A stretch of 33,671 nt of DNA from GCA-2746795 sp964643965 (GTDB lineage: Bacteria > Chloroflexota > Anaerolineae > Promineifilales > Promineifilaceae), in NCBI GenBank assembly GCA_964643965.1, contig CAZXVH010000049.1, positions 1 through 33,671 of the forward strand, read 5' to 3'. This document shows positions 15,873-23,129 of the stretch, piece after piece (position 1 is the stretch's first letter; each line of letters opens with the position of its first letter). Position numbers and translations under genes: made by a program. The notes under the pieces were generated by a model. The model searched no databases, was not told the origin of the DNA, and saw only the letters and a program-made list of their open reading frames with translations.

Positions 15873-17591
15873 TTGTTGGAAAAGTGGCGCATCGATCCCC
15901 GCTATCACGATGCCCTGATGCGCTGCCTGTATGCCGATGACCTGCTCACTATTCCCGAAAACAAAGTGCCACCGGATGTCTTGGGGCGGGTCATGGACAG
16001 CTTGTATCCCGCCCCTGTGGAGAGATTGGCCTCGCAGCCCGACCACGTTCTCTTTGCGCCGGAAGATTTGCTGCGTTATGCCGAAGGCAGCCTGGCGGGC
16101 TTCCTGCTGAAACTGGATAAGCAGCAAGAACCGCTCATCAATTGGGCGTTGTCTGGCCCAACGCTGGTTAAAGGCGGCCCCGGTTCGGGCAAATCGACGG
16201 TGGCGTTGTACCGCTTGCGCGAACTGGTGGCGCACCATCTGGCTGAAACAGGCGACGTGCCGTCTATCCTCTTTACCACCTACACCAATGCCCTGACGAA
16301 TTCCAGCGAATCGCTGCTGCGCCAACTGCTGCGCGACATCTTGAGCCTCAAGGAGAACGAGAAGCTGCCCAAACAGATTCGCATCACCACCCTGCATAAA
16401 ACGGCGCAGTGGATTGCGCGGCACAGCGGCGAACAGTTTGACATGGCGTATGACAGCCATCTGCAAGAGGCGCTTCGGGCCGCTCATGCCAGTCTGAAAC
16501 CGAAAGATTTGGGAGATGCGGCCAAGATACCCCTGGCGCAAGCGCTGGTTGGTTTGCGTGATGATTATTTGCTGGCTGAGTTTGACTGGGTGATTGAAGG
16601 GCAAAACTGTCGCACGGAAGCGGATTACCAGGCAGCATCCCGGGTGGGGCGGGGGATTCCTTTTACACGGGAACGGAGAACGGCCGTTTGGCGACTGTAT
16701 GAAGGGTATCGTGATCATCTATTGGGAAACGGCCGTTATACCTGGGGGCATTTAGCGCAGCTTGCTCTGGATCAAGTGCAATCCGGTGGCTTTACGAACC
16801 GTTGGGATTACGTGATTGTGGACGAAGCGCAAGATTTGCCGCCCGTGGCGTTAGCGTTAGCCGTGGAACTATGCCGCGAAGCGTCAGGCGTCTTCCTGAC
16901 GGCCGACGCCAATCAGTCTCTCTACAATCGCGGCTTTCGTTGGACAAACGTGCACGAAAAGCTCAACATCAAAGGGCGCACCCGCATTTTACAGTGCAAC
17001 TATCGCAGTACGCGCCAGATTGCGGCCGCTGCCGGTGAGATTATGGCTGCCGTGCCAGATTTCGACGCCGAAGCGATGCAGCAGGAGTATGTTCACGCTG
17101 GGTCACGCCCTCTCATTTATGGGGCGACGGGTAGTGAAGATCAGGCGCGGTGGATTGCTGGGAAAATCTATGCGGCAGCCAGAGAAATGCGCCTGCCGGT
17201 CAATGCCGCAGCGGTGCTGGTATATTCCAGCAGTGTGGGCAAACCATTGGCCGAAGCACTAACTGAGCGTGGCTTACCTGCGAAGTTCATGAACAGCAGT
17301 CAGTTTGATTTTGAAGAGCCGTGCATTAAGGTGACAACTTTGCACGCGGCGAAGGGATTGGAGTTCCCCATTGTCGTCATTGCCCATGTCGAGGCGGGGC
17401 GGCTGCCTCGTGATACAGACGCAGCGGATGCGGCTGAAATCGAGACGCATCTGGCGGAACAGCGGCGGCTCTTTTTTGTGGGTTGTACCCGAGCGATGCG
17501 CTATTTGTTTGTGACCTATGACCGGCAGCTGCCGTCGCCGTTTTTGGCGGATTTGACGGATGAGCGATGGCAGCGGGAGGATCGGGTATAG
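15873..17591 (+). CDS. UvrD/Rep-type superfamily 1 helicase, probably 5'-truncated
   Basis: The SF1 helicase motifs are all visible: Walker A KGGPGSGKST at about 100-109, motif II IVDEAQD, CNYRSTRQIA, TLHAAKGLEF, and motif VI RLFFVGCTRAMRYLF. The ATPase is therefore probably active-site complete. No ATG or GTG occurs in frame between the upstream TGA (15705) and here; the first start codon is the TTG at 15873 (MLEKWRID). The frame runs back through the right end of the 340-bp element, so the natural N-terminus is probably gone. Related Chloroflexota helicases often begin with a RelE-like domain, which is absent here. The stop TAG is followed in the same frame by a DUF2779-like fragment. Confidence 0.82.
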   Translation: MLEKWRIDPRYHDALMRCLYADDLLTIPENKVPPDVLGRVMDSLYPAPVERLASQPDHVLFAPEDLLRYAEGSLAGFLLKLDKQQEPLINWALSGPTLVKGGPGSGKSTVALYRLRELVAHHLAETGDVPSILFTTYTNALTNSSESLLRQLLRDILSLKENEKLPKQIRITTLHKTAQWIARHSGEQFDMAYDSHLQEALRAAHASLKPKDLGDAAKIPLAQALVGLRDDYLLAEFDWVIEGQNCRTEADYQAASRVGRGIPFTRERRTAVWRLYEGYRDHLLGNGRYTWGHLAQLALDQVQSGGFTNRWDYVIVDEAQDLPPVALALAVELCREASGVFLTADANQSLYNRGFRWTNVHEKLNIKGRTRILQCNYRSTRQIAAAAGEIMAAVPDFDAEAMQQEYVHAGSRPLIYGATGSEDQARWIAGKIYAAAREMRLPVNAAAVLVYSSSVGKPLAEALTERGLPAKFMNSSQFDFEEPCIKVTTLHAAKGLEFPIVVIAHVEAGRLPRDTDAADAAEIETHLAEQRRLFFVGCTRAMRYLFVTYDRQLPSPFLADLTDERWQREDRV

Positions 17592-17846
17592 ATTGAACGG
17601 AGCCGCTTGCGCGAGTTGGCGGAAGCGTTTCCTGAACATGCGCCGCGTTTAATGGCTATGGTAGACCGGCTTTGGGATCAGCTGGACATCTTCAAAAAAC
17701 ATGTCCGCGATTATCGCTTTGGTAGCTCCAACTCGTTGAAATCGGTGCTGCCGGTCATCGTACCTGAGTTAAGCTACAAGCTGCTGGCAGTTTGCTGCTT
17801 CAAGCATAGCTGCGCAATGGGTAGGCGGGGTGACTATTTTTTTTGA
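17592..17846 (+). pseudogene. C-terminal remnant of a DUF2779-type protein
   Basis: Directly after the helicase stop, and in the same frame, the sequence reads LRELAEAFPEHAPRLMAMV, then DRLWDQLDIFKKHVRDY, then SLKSVLPVIVPELSYK. This resembles the conserved end of DUF2779 proteins, which are linked to nuclease-type folds: a vDL..vf+..Y motif followed by SlK.VLP.l.P.lsY. The match ends near 17783; the remaining codons look random. No own start with a ribosome binding site is seen. Whether it was once joined to the helicase is unclear. Confidence 0.55.
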
Positions 17847-17928
17847 TGTTGTCGGAATGCTTCTTGGCTTCGGCGTAACGATTCGTATTAGCTACATCCC
17901 AGCCTATCGCCTTGAAAAAGGGGCAATG

Positions 17929-17943
17929 AGATTGGACTAATCT
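17929..17943. repeat. Half copy of the AGATTGGAC-AATCT repeat, left of vapC
   Basis: AGATTGGACTAATCT differs by one base from the left arm of the 18644-18676 inverted repeat. It ends three bases beyond the vapC stop codon. The second arm is degenerate (GGATTATTCT follows). Confidence 0.6.
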
Positions 17944-17946
17944 GGA

Positions 17947-18309
17947 TTATTCTAGCGGATCTGTCATCGTTAAGGACGTGATCCAGGTGAAGTCCTTTGT
18001 ATTGTGGGTGGCTAATGTGAGATTGTGGTGTAGGGCTGTGCCAGCAATGAGAGCATCCCCTAATGACATGGCGTGTTGTTGGCGCAAGGTAACGGCCGTT
18101 TCAAAAACTTCCACCGAGGGATAAAGAATCGTCAACTCGGCAAACAAAGTTTCCAGCACACTCCTTTCTTCTGTGCGTAGTTTGTGATAACCCAGGACTT
18201 CGACGAGACTGATGGCGGAAACCAGCGGCTTATTTTCAGCAAACCAATCTGCCAAGGCTACATGTTGTCCAGATGCATAGATGATCAAATTGCTATCTGC
18301 CAAGATCAT
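17947..18309 (-). CDS. vapC: PIN-domain toxin, VapC family
   Basis: VapC toxins are PIN-domain RNases that cut tRNA or other RNA. This 120-aa protein begins MILADSNLIIYASG and keeps the acidic residues of the PIN site: D5, E37 and D85. The family NTKDF motif at 103-107 supplies a fourth. The start at 18309 is chosen because its ATG overlaps the antitoxin TGA (ATGA), the usual arrangement. A longer frame upstream lies in the antitoxin. The gene is flanked by copies of the AGATTGGAC repeat together with its antitoxin. Confidence 0.9.
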   Translation of the reverse strand: MILADSNLIIYASGQHVALADWFAENKPLVSAISLVEVLGYHKLRTEERSVLETLFAELTILYPSVEVFETAVTLRQQHAMSLGDALIAGTALHHNLTLATHNTKDFTWITSLTMTDPLE

Positions 18310-18563
18310 GCTTGCCGTCCTGGCAATTGCCTGTCTTGACGAATTTGTTGCTGCCAAGCGACAGGATCAGCTATATCAGCAAACGTGTTTAAATCTGCCA
18401 GGGTTTGAAACGCAGCTTTGATGCGTTTCCCCCGTTCCTCTTCTTCTGAAGCTGGGACTGACTGCACCCGTTGTTGTAGAAAAATGATAAAATCCAGCAC
18501 TTCATTTTGCTTTTCAGGTGGCAGTGTAAGCAACTGTTTTTCAATTTGTTCTATAACGGCCAT
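18306..18563 (-). CDS. vapB: VapB-type antitoxin, DUF2281 family
   Basis: This is an 85-aa protein, MAVIEQIEKQLLTLPPEKQ followed by NEVLDFIIFLQQRV. It matches the DUF2281 pattern of antitoxins found with PIN toxins: an N-terminal helix with PPEKQ-EVLDF and a less conserved C-terminal toxin-binding tail. The ATG at 18563 has GGAGG seven bases upstream. A longer frame from 18641 lacks this site and would read through the promoter. The stop overlaps the vapC start by four bases. Confidence 0.87.
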   Translation of the reverse strand: MAVIEQIEKQLLTLPPEKQNEVLDFIIFLQQRVQSVPASEEEERGKRIKAAFQTLADLNTFADIADPVAWQQQIRQDRQLPGRQA

Positions 18564-18581
18564 AGCAACCTCCAAATTTAA

Positions 18582-18610
18582 AGTATAGGGGAATGAGGGG
18601 GATTTGTGAA
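18582..18610 (-). promoter_or_regulatory. vapBC promoter
   Basis: On the minus strand, TTCACA (-35, 18605-18610) and TATACT (-10, 18582-18587) are separated by exactly 17 bases. They stand about 18 bases before the vapB ATG, leaving room for GGAGG. It is a good match to the sigma-70 consensus. No clear palindromic operator overlaps it. Confidence 0.75.
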
Positions 18611-18643
18611 GGGAGAACGGCCGTTTGTGAATTGCACACATTT

Positions 18644-18676
18644 AGATTGGACGAATCTTGGAGATTCGTCCAATCT
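18644..18676. repeat. Perfect inverted repeat AGATTGGACGAATCT/AGATTCGTCCAATCT
   Basis: Two 15-base arms (18644-18658 and 18662-18676) pair perfectly around a TGG loop. The hairpin lies between the promoter of vapBC and the end of the glutamate-synthase-like fragment. It could end that fragment's transcript or be a REP/MITE-type unit. A near-copy of one arm lies at 17929-17943, on the other side of vapBC. Confidence 0.85.
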
Positions 18677-18683
18677 GGATCAT

Positions 18684-19098
18684 CTACGAAACAGACACCA
18701 CACCCCCATATGCCACACCCGTCAGATGAGCAGTGTCGCGGTTCCAGGTGGTTAAATCATTCAGCGCGAACTGGTTGAGGTGGTCGTGACCGCAGGCGCG
18801 GGCCAAGACTTGCATCAGGTGGGTGAAGGCTTGTAAGAAGGTTTGCAGTTGTGCCGCTGATTGGCGGATGATGAGTCGAGCGCGTAAATCTTCGCGCTGA
18901 GTGGCGATGCCCACGGGGCAGTTGTTGGGTTGGCAGGCGCGCATCCCCCAAACAGCCAATCGCCTGCATCGCTGAGTTGGCAATCGCTACCCCATCGGCA
19001 CCCAAGGCCAACGCCTTTACAAAATCAGATTCCGTGCGCAAGCAACTGGTAATGTTAGTGTAATTTATCGTTGCCGGGAATGGCGGAGCAGCACACAT
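18684..19098 (-). pseudogene. Broken C-terminal part of an FMN-binding glutamate synthase-like protein
   Basis: Two minus-strand frames must be joined. The first (19098 downward) contains LRTESDFVKALALGADGVA and IANSAMQAIGC. The second continues as PNNCPVGIATQREDLRARL, then LMQVLARACGHDHLNQF and LTTWNRDTAHLTGVAYGGV. These are the FMN/FeS-side motifs of the glutamate synthase-like family: GIRTE.D..KALALGAD, then IGC and NNCPVGIATQ. A shift of frame between IGC and NNCP (near 18960) breaks the gene, and the expected start and the glutamine or barrel portion are missing. Confidence 0.75.
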
Positions 19099-19330
19099 CT
19101 GGGGCGAGCGAAGTCGGATAAACTACCAGCCCTTCCTTCGCCACAATAATATCATCTAACAAACCTGCCTCCCGCAACGCCACAATTGACTGATGTGCCA
19201 CAGAGGCAGATGCCAGCTCATCTTTACTCCCAGCCAACCATACGGCCGTATCCGCCCCACCATCTTCCTTCCCATACACACTGGCTAAGGCCCCGAGCAA
19301 AATCGCGCCCCAACGCCCCCTGGTTGGCAA
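19055..19330 (-). pseudogene. Unrecognised fragment upstream of the glutamate-synthase-like remnant
   Basis: The frame reads ILLGALASVYGKEDGGADTA, then ELASASVAHQSIVALREAGL and LVVYPTSLAPDVCC. It has plausible protein-like composition. It overlaps the glutamate-synthase frame by about 45 bases in another phase, and no ribosome binding site is seen at its ATG. I do not recognise the family. It may be part of the same broken gene or of a fused neighbour. Confidence 0.35.
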
Positions 19331-19439
19331 TCGCTTGGGTAACGGCCGTTTCCATCACCTCGGCGCTGTATACTATTAACGGCAGAACGAGCTAAATTAC
19401 AAGAACTTATTGCCAAAAACCGCGCCCAACGAACAGTAA

Positions 19440-19841
19440 ATGCAGAGCATTCTCAGTGACCACAATTACGAGGGGCAGGCACAACAAATTATCTTTGCCT
19501 TGAATCGCCTCGGGCTGGCTGCGATAACTCCTGTACAGCTACTGTTATTCCACGATGTTGGTTTGCCATTCAATGCCGCCGATGAAGTGGTCTGGCAATT
19601 ATGTCAGGAGCAAGGCTACTTGTTGCTGACAGATAACCGGCGCACTGTAGACGGTGATGAGTCATTGGAATCGACAATTCGTCGTTTATATACGCCAACC
19701 ATCTTGCCCGTGTTAACCATTGGTGACCTCAGTCGTGTCTTGTCTGATCGTAATTATTGTGAACAATGAGCAGAGCGCCTGGCTGAGATCGTATTAGATT
19801 CAACGATTCTACGGGGTGTGACACGATTATATTTACCTTAG
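19440..19841 (+). pseudogene. DUF5615-like PIN-type protein with premature TGA
   Basis: From ATG 19440 the frame reads SDHNYEGQAQQIIFALNRLG, then FHDVGLPFNAADEVVWQL and GYLLLTDNRR. This is the pattern of DUF5615/PIN-like toxins: an early DHN-type acidic motif and a later LLLTDNR. The frame stops at TGA 19767-19769. The same frame continues past it as AERLAEIVLDSTILRGVTRL and ends at TAG 19839-19841, which looks like the natural C-terminus. The stop thus removes about 24 residues. Just upstream, 19382-19442 encodes ERAKLQELIAKNRA in another frame, perhaps the end of a lost antitoxin. Confidence 0.6.
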
Positions 19842-19967
19842 CAACGGCCGTTCTCCGTACCTCCCTCCATCCCAAAAAGCAAGTTTCCGCTAAACAGGAA
19901 ACGGTCGTTTGTCTTAGCTATTATTGCGGGTTTGGGGTAGGAACGGCCGTATTTACACAAAATAACC

Positions 19968-19984
19968 GTCGACAAATTGTCGAC
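19968..19984. promoter_or_regulatory. 17-bp perfect palindrome GTCGACAA-A-TTGTCGAC
   Basis: This perfect palindrome with a single central base lies in the gap 19842-20062, which otherwise holds two palindrome copies (19843 and 19943) and no gene. It shares the core ACAA-N-TTGT with the sites at 15681 and 15718. It is operator-like, but the binding protein is unknown. Confidence 0.5.
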
Positions 19985-20062
19985 AGTTCAAATAGCTGTA
20001 TTAAAATCGCCTGTAAACCTCAACCCTTTTAATGCCAGACAACACTTTCCTCATCGCCCTTA

Positions 20063-21043
20063 TTAAGCGGATAAGGTTGGAGCCTGTGCCTGCTGCCGGT
20101 AAAAATCTAAGAGTACCGTTTTGGATTCTGGTGCGGATCGTTTTTCGGTCAGATACCGTTGAAAAGTCTGCACCTCAGTCAAATTTTTGCCGTCAACCAT
20201 TTCGCCACAGCCATAGTGCAACGGCCGTTTGTTCCCAGATTCCCCATTCGCAGGGTTAGTGGCAACCCCATTTGCTTTGACAACATCTTTGCGCGTGACA
20301 GGACGGCCGTTAGCCATGCTGGTGTGCAATTTACCCGTGCCATTTCCTTTCGCTGTTCCGTTCTTCGGTTCTTTAGGCATGGTTGGGATTCCCTTATTTT
20401 CAACTGATGTCGTCGCCCGAAGGGCTGATGTCGCCGCCAAAAGGTCTGTACTCAGTGAAGTTGTATAGGGGGTCGGTTGACTAACCATCTGTTTGTGTGC
20501 AAATATGCGCAATACATCCCAAGCCTGAAGATAAGCCAGAACAGTGGCAGCCATGCGCCGTGCCTCATGTAGTTTGAAGGTAACGTTGACTTCCACGTCT
20601 GCCCGCCCGTTGGGTGTAATCGCGCCTGTCGGGGTGAGTTTACCAGGCCCCGTCTTAAGTTCGATATACACATTGTCTCCTTTAACCGCAATGGACAACA
20701 CCCGGCTGACTGCACCGCTCCCGTTCCTTCGACCTTGCTCAGAGCCTGCGCTGAGCCTGTCGAAGTGACGAGTTTGAGGTGGTGTGCCTTTATACTCCTT
20801 GTGGCTGAAACCTTGTTCGCCAGATAATAATGCCCAAAAGATGACGCGGGCATCGGCCAGATCGATAAAATGGTGGCCATATCCTTGAGCATCCATGCCG
20901 TACCCTTTACGGTATCGTCCAGCAAAGATGCGAAGTTTACCCTGACCAATATTTAAAGCGTCTTCTACATGCAGAAAACGGGATTAGGTCACATGCGAGT
21001 GGATACGTACCTGGGTAGGGGAAGGGATTGTTTGGTTATTCAT
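20063..21043 (-). pseudogene. Unrecognised protein interrupted at codon 20, with NG-rich linker
   Basis: An ATG at 21043 has AAGGAGATGATTTC upstream and reads MNNQTIPSPTQVRIHSHVT, then a TAA at 20986-20984. After the stop the same frame continues as SRFLHVEDALNIGQGKLRIF and GMDAQGYGHHFIDLADARV for another 307 codons. The first about 160 residues look globular and beta-rich (HFIDLADARVIFWALLSGE, DVEVNVTFKLHEARRMA). The next 60 are a linker rich in Asn, Gly and Lys, followed by a short tail (LTEVQTFQRYLTEKRSAP). I do not recognise the family. A later start could give a shorter protein from M at 20896. Residues encoded by 20727-20765 come from a REP-like repeat in frame. Confidence 0.55.
20727..20765. 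repeat. REP-like hairpin inside a reading frame
   Basis: CTTCGAC (20727-20733) and GTCGAAG (20759-20765) enclose an inner CTCAG/CTGAG pair. The 39-bp unit resembles the widespread CTTCGACAGGCTCAG family of dispersed repeats. Its length is a multiple of three. It reads as HFDRLSAGSEQGRR in the minus-strand frame without a stop. Confidence 0.7.
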
Positions 21044-21094
21044 GAAATCATCTCCTTGATTGATTAGATCAGGCAAAAGCTGCCTGGTCGAAAG

Positions 21095-21127
21095 CTATTC
21101 GTGAAGGCGGTCTACACATGGATTCAT
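21095..21127 (-). CDS. Ten-residue mini-ORF with strong ribosome binding site
   Basis: ATG 21127-21125 is preceded by AAGGAGATGCC and encodes MNPCVDRLHE, then TAG. It sits 52 bases before the start of the interrupted gene at 21043, and a small hairpin (AGGCA...TGCCT) lies between. A leader peptide is possible. It may equally be the remnant start of a broken gene, since the 21043 start has a similar AAGGAGATG context. Confidence 0.3.
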   Translation of the reverse strand: MNPCVDRLHE

Positions 21128-21197
21128 GGCATCTCCTTCGCCTAACTCGGGGAACAAAACAAATTAAAGGAATCAGAAAATAACTGGCATTGACAAA

Positions 21198-21226
21198 AGG
21201 ACTTCTCACAAATTGCGAGAAGTCCT
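21198..21226. terminator. Bidirectional intrinsic terminator
   Basis: AGGACTTCTC (21198-21207) and GAGAAGTCCT (21217-21226) form a 10-bp stem with a nine-base loop. On the minus strand TTTTG follows directly; on the plus strand a run of six T follows after six bases. It is placed to end the fic transcript (stop at 21336). Confidence 0.75.
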
Positions 21227-21335
21227 CGATGGTTTTTTATACACACTCCCAGATCAGCAACCGGGTGTCATTTATAATTGTTCAAATTATTATAAGTTTC
21301 ACAATGATAATCGATTTATCACCTTTAATCTTCTC

Positions 21336-22493
21336 CTATAAATTTCTGGCCACCGCTGCCAAAATCTCATCTGCTCGATAAACACGATTACGCGCTTGAC
21401 CGGTAATTTCAGTGACAATACCAGCCGCTTCCAACCGAGTCACATATCGTTGCGCGGCAGAATAAGTAACCGAAAGCATCTCGCTTACCTGCAGAATATT
21501 GAATATGGGTTGGGCGAACAGCCAATCAATGACCTGTAACAGTCGGGCGGCGCTGCGTATCTGTTGAAACTGGTCACGGTAGCCATCACGCAGGGATTGT
21601 AGGCGCTGAATACGCTGAATACTATCATCAGCCTGGGTTTGTACTCCGCGTAAGAAATACAAAAACCACTCATCCCAGGCTCCTTTCTGGCTCACGGCTA
21701 ACAGATGATCATAATACGCTTGACGGTTTGCCTCAAAATAGGCGCTTAGGTAAAGAACAGGTTGCAATAACAATCTCCAATCATGCAACAAAAGGCTATT
21801 GAGCAGACGACCCACACGGCCATTGCCATCCAGAAAAGGATGGATCGCCTCAAATTGATAGTGAACCAGGGCCAATCGAATCAGATTCGGTAAATTGTCG
21901 CCTTGGTGAATAAACTTTTCCAAAGCACCCAGCGCCTGATTCATTTCATCTACAGGGGGAGGTACGTAAGTCGCCGTTTGGATTGTGCTGCCTGGTGCGC
22001 CAATCCAATTCTGGCTGCGGCGAAATTCGCCTGGCGTCCATTGCTCCCCACGTACACCCTTCAACAAGTGGGCATGTAGTTCACGCATTAACCGCAAACT
22101 CACAGGTAAAGTAGCGAGACGCTCCAGACCATATTGCAAGGCTAAAACATAATTTTTCACTTCTTTGACGTCTTCAGGGAATTCAAATAGGGTTAACTGT
22201 ACCGCCTCAAATGCGTATAAATCACCAAGGGAGGCGTGGGTACCTTCAATACGCGAAGACAAGACTGCTTCACGGCGAATCAATGGTTGGATAAGCAGGT
22301 TGGGATTCGGGAGCATGGAGGCTAAACCGGCCAATTCGCCCAAAGCCCGATCTGCTTTTGACAACGTGGCTACTAATCCGTCCGACCAGGTTATTTCTGG
22401 CGGCAATGGCTGCGGTATAAATGCCCAATAGCCATTAGGGTAGCGCTGCACACGACCTGGCATTTTATCCTCTTCAAAATCTTTTGGTTGCAT
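21336..22493 (-). CDS. Fic/DOC family protein with inhibitory helix and C-terminal winged helix
   Basis: Fic proteins transfer AMP or other phosphate-containing groups to target hydroxyls. The catalytic motif HPFLDGNGRVGR is complete at 218-229 when counted from MQPKDF. An upstream SSRIEG at 79-84 fits the (S/T)xxxE(G/N) inhibitory helix of class II Fic proteins. The enzyme is therefore probably self-inhibited. The C-terminal 70 residues form a winged-helix domain (NILQVSEMLSVTYSAAQRYV). The start at 22493 has AGGA at a good distance; 22463 (MPGRVQ) with GAGG is an alternative, and the longer frame from 22559 has no such site. The 385-aa size is normal for this Fic type. It stands alone, with a terminator downstream. 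Confidence 0.93.
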   Translation of the reverse strand: MQPKDFEEDKMPGRVQRYPNGYWAFIPQPLPPEITWSDGLVATLSKADRALGELAGLASMLPNPNLLIQPLIRREAVLSSRIEGTHASLGDLYAFEAVQLTLFEFPEDVKEVKNYVLALQYGLERLATLPVSLRLMRELHAHLLKGVRGEQWTPGEFRRSQNWIGAPGSTIQTATYVPPPVDEMNQALGALEKFIHQGDNLPNLIRLALVHYQFEAIHPFLDGNGRVGRLLNSLLLHDWRLLLQPVLYLSAYFEANRQAYYDHLLAVSQKGAWDEWFLYFLRGVQTQADDSIQRIQRLQSLRDGYRDQFQQIRSAARLLQVIDWLFAQPIFNILQVSEMLSVTYSAAQRYVTRLEAAGIVTEITGQARNRVYRADEILAAVARNL

Positions 22494-22674
22494 CTCGTTA
22501 TTCCTAGTAATGATAATAAGCAAATTCTTATTGTCATTATACACCGAAAACGATAACAAGAGGTTTTGTATGGGTTGACATTCAAGTAATCAGTCGTGGT
22601 CGTAGCACTGGCAGGGAAGCTGGCGGGCGGCTTGTTAGTGTGTGCTTTTATAGGAAGGGTATGGGCATTTCTAA

Positions 22675-22920
22675 TTATCGTTGACAGCGAAGTGACAGGC
22701 CATTGCCGCTCCCCATGCCCCTGACCATTGGAAAGATGGTTGTAATTGTTTGTACAATCATTTTTGGCAGATCGGCATTATTTGTTCCCAATAATTTGGA
22801 AAAATCGGCTTCAGTTCGTGCATCCCCCAGGTGAGCCAGAACCATTTGCATACATACGGGCAGACAAGTACCGTCACGACTTTGTTTAAAGTGCGGCGCC
22901 GGCAGCAAAACGTTGGACAT
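22675..22920 (-). pseudogene. C39-like peptidase, N-terminal fragment
   Basis: The frame starts MSNVLLPAPHFKQSRDGTC and continues LPVCMQMVLAHLGDARTEAD and FSKLLGT. This is the beginning of C39-like papain-fold domains: the Q-x-x-x-x-x-C-x-P nucleophile region with Cys19 and a following helix. The His and Asp parts of the site are missing, and the frame ends after 81 residues in unrelated sequence. It is therefore a truncated gene. The ATG at 22920 has GGAG upstream. The lipoprotein fragment ends 26 bases upstream. Confidence 0.6.
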
Positions 22921-22946
22921 TTTCTTCTATACTCCGCATTGTTTGT

Positions 22947-23129
22947 TCACTCATATGTCCGATCTTGAGGGGTGTTAACGGCCGTTCTCGTCACGCTCAG
23001 TGTGGCCGTTTCCATTTGCGCTTCAGGTAAACTCGCCTCTTGGGTACAAGCTGCCAGTATCAGGCAAACAACAAGCATCATAGTGGTCGTTATTTGTGTC
23101 ATCAGCGTCATGATAAAGGTATTACTCAC
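22947..23129 (-). CDS. Short lipoprotein, possibly truncated
   Basis: A GTG start at 23129 overlaps the end of the preceding lipoprotein frame; ATG starts at 23111 or 23102 are also possible. The peptide MMLVVCLILAACTQ carries a lipobox (LAAC), so it should be lipid-modified after export. The mature part is only about 30 residues, rich in Ala, Thr and Glu, typical of the linker after a lipobox. The body of a larger lipoprotein may have been lost. The function is unknown. Confidence 0.5.
   Translation of the reverse strand: MSNTFIMTLMTQITTTMMLVVCLILAACTQEASLPEAQMETATLSVTRTAVNTPQDRTYE

Noticed and set aside
15753..16718. Long minus-strand frame (321 codons) opposite the helicase
   Set aside because: It is antisense to clear SF1 helicase motifs and has a composition typical of a shadow frame.
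18844..18912. Possible CRISPR or tRNA signals in the repeat-rich zone and elsewhere
   Set aside because: No regularly spaced repeats and no cloverleaf with a T-loop motif were found in the window; the repeats present are dispersed or are hairpins.
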